From: Phytohabitans suffuscus
GTDB lineage: Bacteria; Actinomycetota; Actinomycetes; Mycobacteriales; Micromonosporaceae
Direction of reading: 5' to 3'
Length of the DNA stretch: 64,000 bases
Assembly (NCBI RefSeq): GCF_011764565.1
Contig: NZ_AP022871.1
Span: forward strand, 6,696,320 to 6,760,319
Program-made: the position numbers and the translations under genes
Part shown: one piece after another, positions 59,993 through 64,000 of the stretch
Position numbering within the stretch: the first letter of the stretch is position 1
Layout: the number at the start of each line of letters is the position of its first letter
Notes under the pieces: generated by a model
What the model was told of the DNA's origin: nothing
The model's input: the letters and a program-made list of their open reading frames with translations, nothing else
Database searches by the model: none

Positions 59993-60049
59993 CACCGCAA
60001 CCGATGCCCAGTCCCGGCATCGGGTGGACAGACCAGTGGAAGTAGGGAT

Positions 60050-60328
60050 CTAGAGGGCGTAGAGGGGGTCCTGCCAGCAGGCCAGTACCGCCATGATGAT
60101 GCCGGCCACGATGGCGACCCAGCGGATCAGGCGGCGCGAGCCTCCTCGCCCGCGCTCTTCGGGCTCGGCGTCATGGGGCTCGGCGTCGCCGGGCTCGGCC
60201 GCCGGGCGTTCGGGGCCGTCCGGGCGCGCGGCGCTGGCGGGCGGCGGGAAGTCGGAGGCGGGGCTCGCCACCGACGGGCCGGGCCGGCGCCACGGTGAGG
60301 GCGTCGCCGCGCGGCTGCGCTCGGTCAC
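60050..60328 (-). CDS. Small protein with C-terminal membrane helix (hypothetical)
   Basis: 92 aa. A Pro/Ala/Glu-rich N-terminal two thirds (RPGPSVASPASDFPPPASAARPDGP and a GDAEPHDAEPEERGRGG stretch), then RRLIRWVAIVAGIIMAVLACW as one transmembrane helix and the short tail QDPLYAL. The topology suggests a tail-anchored protein with a disordered cytosolic part. No family recognised. It resembles in layout the 74-residue protein at 14783-15007, which also lies at the edge of a repeat block. Confidence 0.6.
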   Translation of the reverse strand: MTERSRAATPSPWRRPGPSVASPASDFPPPASAARPDGPERPAAEPGDAEPHDAEPEERGRGGSRRLIRWVAIVAGIIMAVLACWQDPLYAL

Positions 60329-60566
60329 GTGCCCTCCTTAGGTGGGCGCGCGGCGGGAGCAGGGTTGGGGGACCATTTCCCGCCGCGCGCGCAAAGGCCC
60401 ACCGGACCGGGGTGGGTGGACAAACTGCGGGTGGTGGTCCGGTGGAACCAGGATGGGATCGCGATCGATGTTGCCATCCGGCCGCCGCGCGAACGGTCCG
60501 GTTAACCCAGACCTAAGGCGGATTTGAGCGGGACTTGCTGGTCCGCGCCCCGCCGACCCAGGCGGG

Positions 60567-61958
60567 CTAGTCGCGGCTGCGGCGCTGGCGGGGCCAGCGG
60601 CGGGCGCCGGGCTCGCGGGCCAGGCGTCCGACCAGGCCGAAGCGGCTGACCTGCTTGGGGACCGCCTCCGCGTCGGCGAGCAGCATGACCACGCTGGCCC
60701 CGCCGAGGCGGGCGCGGTCGATGCTCACCGAGCCGCGGGCCTGCTGGGCGGCGCGCCGCGCGATGTCGAGGCCGAGGCCGGTGGAGCCGCGGTCGCTGGC
60801 GCCGCGGCGCAGCGCGCGGTCCGGGTTGGCGATGCCCGGTCCGGCGTCGTCGACGCGTACCGCGACGTAGCCGTCACGGCGGGAGATGGCCACCTCGAAG
60901 GCGGTGCCCTGCGGCGTGTACCGGAAGACGTTGCCCAGCACCGCGTCGAGCGCGGCGGCCAGCTCCGCCCGGGGCAGCGGCACCGGGATGCGGGCGTGCG
61001 CGCCGGTGACCTGGTTGGCCCGCTGCTGGTCGCTGGCGAGCGCGGACCAGAAGACCATGCGGTCGCGGACCACCTCGGCCGCGTCGCAGATGCTCTCCTC
61101 GGGCTGCTCGGCCTGCTCGACCACCTTGCGGCTGGTCTTGATGAGCACGTCGACCTCGCCCTCCAGCGTCACGATCGCCTGGCGGATCCGGCGGATCGTG
61201 CGGCGCCGGTCCAACTCGGCGGCGCTGAACTGCCCCACGCTCGTGTCGTCGGAGTCGAGCGCGTCCGCGTCCAGGCGGAGCACCGTCAGCGGGGTGCGCA
61301 GGCGGTGCGAGAGGTCGGCGACCAGCTCGCGCTCGTTGCTGCGGGCGGCCACCAGCTTGTCGGCCATGCGGTTGAACGCGTACCCGGCCTCGGCCAGCTC
61401 GCGCGGGCCGCTGGGCTGGACGCGTACGGCCAGGTCGCCGTCGCCGACCGCCATCGCGGCGTTGACCAGGTTGCGGGCCGAGTTGACGGCGACGGCGGCG
61501 AGGCGGTCGACCACGATCACCGACGCCGCGACGAGACCGAGGGTGAGGCCGATGAGCAGCCACCAGTTGGCGCCGCCGAACGCGCCGTCGGCCAGGAAGA
61601 CCTCCACGACCGCGGTGGCGCCCTCCATGGGCACCGACTGGAGGTAGACCTTGCCTCCCTCCGCGTCCGCGAGCACCGGCTCGGTGCCGCCGGCGGCGCG
61701 GGTGACGTCTTCCGGCCTGGCGCGCGAACCCTCGGCGGGCGCCTTGAGGCCGTGCACCACGGCCGGGTCAGTCTCGCCGGCGGCGAGGGCCGCGCGGCGT
61801 ACCTGCTCGTCGTTGGCCGCGACGGTGAGCGCGCCGGCGACGGCGGCCGTGCGGCGCTCGGCCTCCGCGACCGCCTCGTCGCGCGCGTCCGCCCGCTGCT
61901 CGAGGCCGAGCGGGATCATGAACGCGAGGGCGGCGATGGTGGTGAGGGCGGCGGTCAC
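60567..61958 (-). CDS. Two-component sensor histidine kinase
   Basis: About 463 aa from GTG 61958; CTG 61979, overlapping the regulator's stop, is another possible start. TM1 is at residues 1-18 (LTTIAALAFMIPLG), an extracytoplasmic domain of about 110 residues follows, TM2 is at 133-151 (LLIGLTLGLVAASVIVV), then HAMP (RNLVNAAMAVGDGDLAVRV), the HisKA box LVADLSHRLRTPLTVLRLD with H218, and a HATPase domain with GNVFRYTPQGT (N box), VDDAGPGI (G1) and GSTGLGLDIARRA (G2). The stimulus is unknown. It lies 17 bp after its cognate regulator on the same strand. About 240 bp beyond the stop show only G/C-rich sequence. Confidence 0.9.
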   Translation of the reverse strand: MTAALTTIAALAFMIPLGLEQRADARDEAVAEAERRTAAVAGALTVAANDEQVRRAALAAGETDPAVVHGLKAPAEGSRARPEDVTRAAGGTEPVLADAEGGKVYLQSVPMEGATAVVEVFLADGAFGGANWWLLIGLTLGLVAASVIVVDRLAAVAVNSARNLVNAAMAVGDGDLAVRVQPSGPRELAEAGYAFNRMADKLVAARSNERELVADLSHRLRTPLTVLRLDADALDSDDTSVGQFSAAELDRRRTIRRIRQAIVTLEGEVDVLIKTSRKVVEQAEQPEESICDAAEVVRDRMVFWSALASDQQRANQVTGAHARIPVPLPRAELAAALDAVLGNVFRYTPQGTAFEVAISRRDGYVAVRVDDAGPGIANPDRALRRGASDRGSTGLGLDIARRAAQQARGSVSIDRARLGGASVVMLLADAEAVPKQVSRFGLVGRLAREPGARRWPRQRRSRD

Positions 61959-61975
61959 ATAGGCGTGCGCCTGCC

Positions 61976-62665
61976 TCAGTCCGGTGCCACCAACCGGAAT
62001 CCGACCCCCCGCACGGTGCGCAGGTAGCGCGGCTTCGCCGCGGACTCGCCCAGCTTGCGGCGCAGCCAGTACAGATGCACGTCGATGGTCTGGTCCTCGC
62101 CGACCGACGGTTGCCGCCATACCTCCTCCAACAGCTCGCGGCGGGACACCACACGGCCGGGACGCGCCGCCAGGTATGCCAGCAGGTCGAACTCCTTGCG
62201 GGTCAGTGCCAGCGGCACCCCGTCGAGGTGGGCGCTCCGCTCGCCGACGTCGACCTTGAGGCCGCCGACCTCGTGCACCGCGGGCTGGACGGTGCGGCTC
62301 GCCCGGCCGGCGCGGCGCAGCACGCTCGTGATACGCGCGTCGAGGTGCGCGCCGGTGAACGGCTTGACCATGTAGTCGTCGGCGCCGGCGCGCAGCAGCC
62401 GCACGATCGCCTGCTCGTCGTCGCGGGCCGTGGCGATGATGATCGGGATGTCGGTGATGCCGCGCAGCATGCGCAGGGCGTCGGCGCCGTCGAGGTCGGG
62501 CAGGCCGAGGTCGAGCACCACCAGGTCAGGCGTCTCGGAGGCGACCCGGCGCAGCGCGTCCAGCGCCGTGCCGACGGCGTGGACGGCGTGGCCCCGGTCA
62601 GCCAGCGAGCGCAGCATCGCGCCGCGCACGACATGGTCGTCTTCGACCAGGAGGACGGTGGCCAT
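61976..62665 (-). CDS. OmpR-family response regulator
   Basis: 229 aa from ATG 62665. Receiver domain: VLLVEDDHVV (acidic pair E9-D10), phosphoacceptor D52 in LVVLDLGLPD, Thr/Ser switch region IIIATARDDEQ, and K101 in YMVKPFTG. The C-terminal winged helix (LTRKEFDLLAYLAARPGRVVSRRELLEEVW, then VDVHLYWLRRKLGE, YLRTVRGVGFRLV) is the OmpR/PhoB DNA-binding domain. It pairs with the kinase at 60567. Upstream, the 127-bp gap to the divergent glucosidase-like gene contains both promoters. Confidence 0.93.
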   Translation of the reverse strand: MATVLLVEDDHVVRGAMLRSLADRGHAVHAVGTALDALRRVASETPDLVVLDLGLPDLDGADALRMLRGITDIPIIIATARDDEQAIVRLLRAGADDYMVKPFTGAHLDARITSVLRRAGRASRTVQPAVHEVGGLKVDVGERSAHLDGVPLALTRKEFDLLAYLAARPGRVVSRRELLEEVWRQPSVGEDQTIDVHLYWLRRKLGESAAKPRYLRTVRGVGFRLVAPD

Positions 62666-62708
62666 GCGAAGACGGTACTGCCCTTGGCAAGCCAGGGACG
62701 ATCCCGGT

Positions 62709-62735
62709 TTGCTGATCTGACCCAGTTCCGATAAT
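62709..62735 (+). promoter_or_regulatory. Possible sigma-70-type promoter for the glucosidase-like gene
   Basis: TTGCTG (62709-62714) and GATAAT (62730-62735) are separated by 15 bases in the AT-richer gap between divergent genes. Spacing is short of the optimal 17, so this is tentative. Confidence 0.3.
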
Positions 62736-62792
62736 CGAGACACAATCCAGATGGTCCTGCGATACGACAAGTGAACTGCCAAGATTGGTTGA

Positions 62793-64000
62793 GTGAGCGC
62801 AACGGACGCACCCCTCGCGCCGGCCCCTGGGGCCGGCGCTGTCATGACCGAGGAAGAGTTACGCCAGCAGGCCGTCGAGGTCCTGGACGCCAACTGGGAG
62901 CGGGACCATACGGTGCCATCGCGCGCGCTGTACCCGCACCAGTGGAGCTGGGACTCCGCGTTCGTCGCGGTCGGCATGGCCCTCCACCGCCCGGAGCGGG
63001 CCTGGCGCGACCTTCGCAGCCTCTTCGCCGCCCAGTGGTACGACGGACGCGTCCCGCACATCGTCTTCGACCCGGACGTGTCCGAGCGCGACTACTTCCC
63101 GGGTCCCGCGTTCTGGGACGCGCCCGCGTCACCGGGCCGCCTCGGCGGGCTCACGACCGGCATCGTGCAGCCCCCCGTGCACCCGGTCGCCGCCCGCGAC
63201 ATCTACCTGCGCTGCCTCGACCGCGACGCCGCGCGGCGCGAGCTGGAGTGGCTGTACCCGAGGCTGGTCAAGCAGCAGACGTACCTCTTCGAGGGCCGCG
63301 ACGTCGCCGGGGACGGGCTCGCCAGCATCGTCCACCCGTGGGAGTCCGGCCTCGACAACAGCCCGGCCTGGGACAGCGCGCTCGCCGCCGTCCCGGTCGA
63401 CCTCTCCCTGCTGCGCAGCCACCGCCGCCAGGACACCCAGGTGTCGGTCCACTCGCACCGGCCCACCGACACCGACTACGCGCGGTACATCACGATCGCC
63501 GCCAGCTACCGCGACGGCGGCTACCTGGACGAGGGGCTGCTGGAGCACCACCCGTTCCTGGTGGAGTGCCCGGCGTTCAACTCGATCCTCGCCCTGGCCG
63601 AGCTGGCCCTGGCCGACATCGCCGAGGTGATCGGCGCCGACGCCGCGCCCCACCGCGACCGGGCCGAGCACGTCACGAAGGTGCTGGTGGACCGGCTGTA
63701 CGACGCGCGGACCGGGATGTTCCACGCCCGCGACGTCCGCACCGGGCAGCTGAGCGCGGCACGCTGCGTGAGCGGCCTGATCCCGCTGGTCCTGCCCGGT
63801 CTGCCCGGGGCGCAGCGGTCGTCGCTGCTGGACATGGCCCGCTCGGCGGCGTTCGGCCTGGGCGGCGAGGTCCCGCTCCCGTCGTACGACCGCACCGCGC
63901 CCGACTTCGACCGCCTCCGCTACTGGCGCGGCCCGGTCTGGATCAACGTGAACTGGCTGATCTGGCAGGGTCTGCGCGCGCACGGCCACGACCGCGAGGC
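62793..64000 (+). CDS. Glucosidase/mannosylglycerate hydrolase-like (alpha/alpha)6 barrel protein, partial
   Basis: The gene runs off the right edge. The start may be GTG 62793 or ATG 62844 (MTEEELRQQAVEVLDANWE), the latter with less certain leader. An (alpha/alpha)6 barrel of the GH63/trehalase-like clan: TVPSRALYPHQWSWDSAFVAVGMALHRPERA (conserved YPHQWSWDSAFVA near the start), the acid loop in ASIVHPWESGLDNSPAWD, HHPFLVECPAFNSILA and LRYWRGPVWINVNWLIWQGLRAHG near the visible end. These enzymes cleave glucosides or mannosylglycerate/glucosylglycerate; the exact substrate is not determinable from this fragment. It is divergent from the response-regulator gene. Confidence 0.83.
   Translation, partial: MSATDAPLAPAPGAGAVMTEEELRQQAVEVLDANWERDHTVPSRALYPHQWSWDSAFVAVGMALHRPERAWRDLRSLFAAQWYDGRVPHIVFDPDVSERDYFPGPAFWDAPASPGRLGGLTTGIVQPPVHPVAARDIYLRCLDRDAARRELEWLYPRLVKQQTYLFEGRDVAGDGLASIVHPWESGLDNSPAWDSALAAVPVDLSLLRSHRRQDTQVSVHSHRPTDTDYARYITIAASYRDGGYLDEGLLEHHPFLVECPAFNSILALAELALADIAEVIGADAAPHRDRAEHVTKVLVDRLYDARTGMFHARDVRTGQLSAARCVSGLIPLVLPGLPGAQRSSLLDMARSAAFGLGGEVPLPSYDRTAPDFDRLRYWRGPVWINVNWLIWQGLRAHGHDRE

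Larger units (their letters stand above)
59180..60049. repeat. Gene-free repeat block IV (870 bp) between convergent genes
   Basis: No gene is supported. A TGTCCACAGTGG site (59278-59289) is followed by hairpin HP2 copy 5. Next comes a segment with no structure I can name (59363-59598), a 9-bp tandem repeat (GGCGTCTCC-type, about 59599-59640), and the segment GGTCTGGACCACGACGGGCG (59645) shared with block II. From about 59690 to 60035 a repeat unit lies in reverse orientation: right arm of HP1 (variant, 59699-59712), AAATCGCCTGGTTTG near 59780, the segment GAACAAACCGGGCGAATTC, and HP2 copy 6. Confidence 0.78.

Noticed and set aside
1-64000. CRISPR arrays, tRNA or rRNA genes
   Set aside because: No regularly spaced direct repeats with unique spacers, and no cloverleaf or conserved rRNA segments were seen on either strand by eye; a tool-based search could still find a short RNA gene.

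Overview
The window is a very GC-rich actinomycete chromosome segment. Family content (TypA, Eis-like acetyltransferase, DUF3618/DUF4235 proteins, excalibur lipoprotein, mixed CobG/CbiD cobalamin genes, cyclase-ATPase giant regulator) and strong G/C third-position use suggest a Micromonosporaceae-type bacterium. The taxonomic call is inference, because no rRNA or marker phylogeny is available here. Nearly all of it is ordinary, densely packed, chromosomal coding DNA with short ATGA/GTGA overlaps. No rRNA, tRNA, CRISPR array, integrase or intact transposase was recognised.

Layout. 1-5977: serine hydrolase, typA, a DedA/PAP2-like membrane protein and two peptidoglycan hydrolases. 5978-7626: a gene-free block of hairpin repeats. 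7627-13957: methyltransferase, aminoglycoside-type kinase, Rpn-like nuclease, TlpA-like redoxin plus CcdA, Eis-like acetyltransferase, PAP2 protein. 13958-14782: a second repeat block. 15299-18733: large zinc-ribbon/cyclase/ATPase regulator. 18882-19043: a 53-residue protein made almost entirely of a repeated GKGVSS motif, closed by a strong terminator. 19156-25563: a six-gene CO-dehydrogenase-like (form II, AYRGAGR) operon, coxD-coxE-coxS-coxL-coxM-coxG. 26997-46616: cobalamin biosynthesis and cobalt uptake (cbtBA, chelatase chlID, cobO, cobB, cobN, cobG, cobH, cobIJ, cobK, cbiD, cobM, cobL) with two cobalamin riboswitches on the minus strand, one upstream of cbtB and one upstream of cobN. 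The cluster is split between cbiD and cobM by a third repeat block, a lipoprotein, a VOC protein and a truncated DUF222-HNH gene. 46609-64000: PPOX protein, recQ, MarR regulator, GH3 enzyme, MscS channel, holin/DUF3618/DUF4235 envelope genes, cold-shock protein, aldo/keto reductase, tam, adenosine-deaminase-family enzyme, a fourth repeat block, a two-component system and a partial glucosidase-like gene.

Three themes stand out. (1) A family of non-coding repeats built from recurrent hairpins occupies all four long gene-free gaps, three of them between convergent genes. (2) The near-perfect palindrome TCCACNGTGGA recurs across the window, inside genes in different reading frames and often with codons that are rare here. 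(3) Four genes (coxS, cobG, cobM, holin) are broken by single-base indels in short G or C runs. In each case the frame is restored by changing one base (two in cobG), which points to assembly errors at homopolymers more than to real gene death.

All positions and translations were read by eye. No database search, folding program or statistics could be run.
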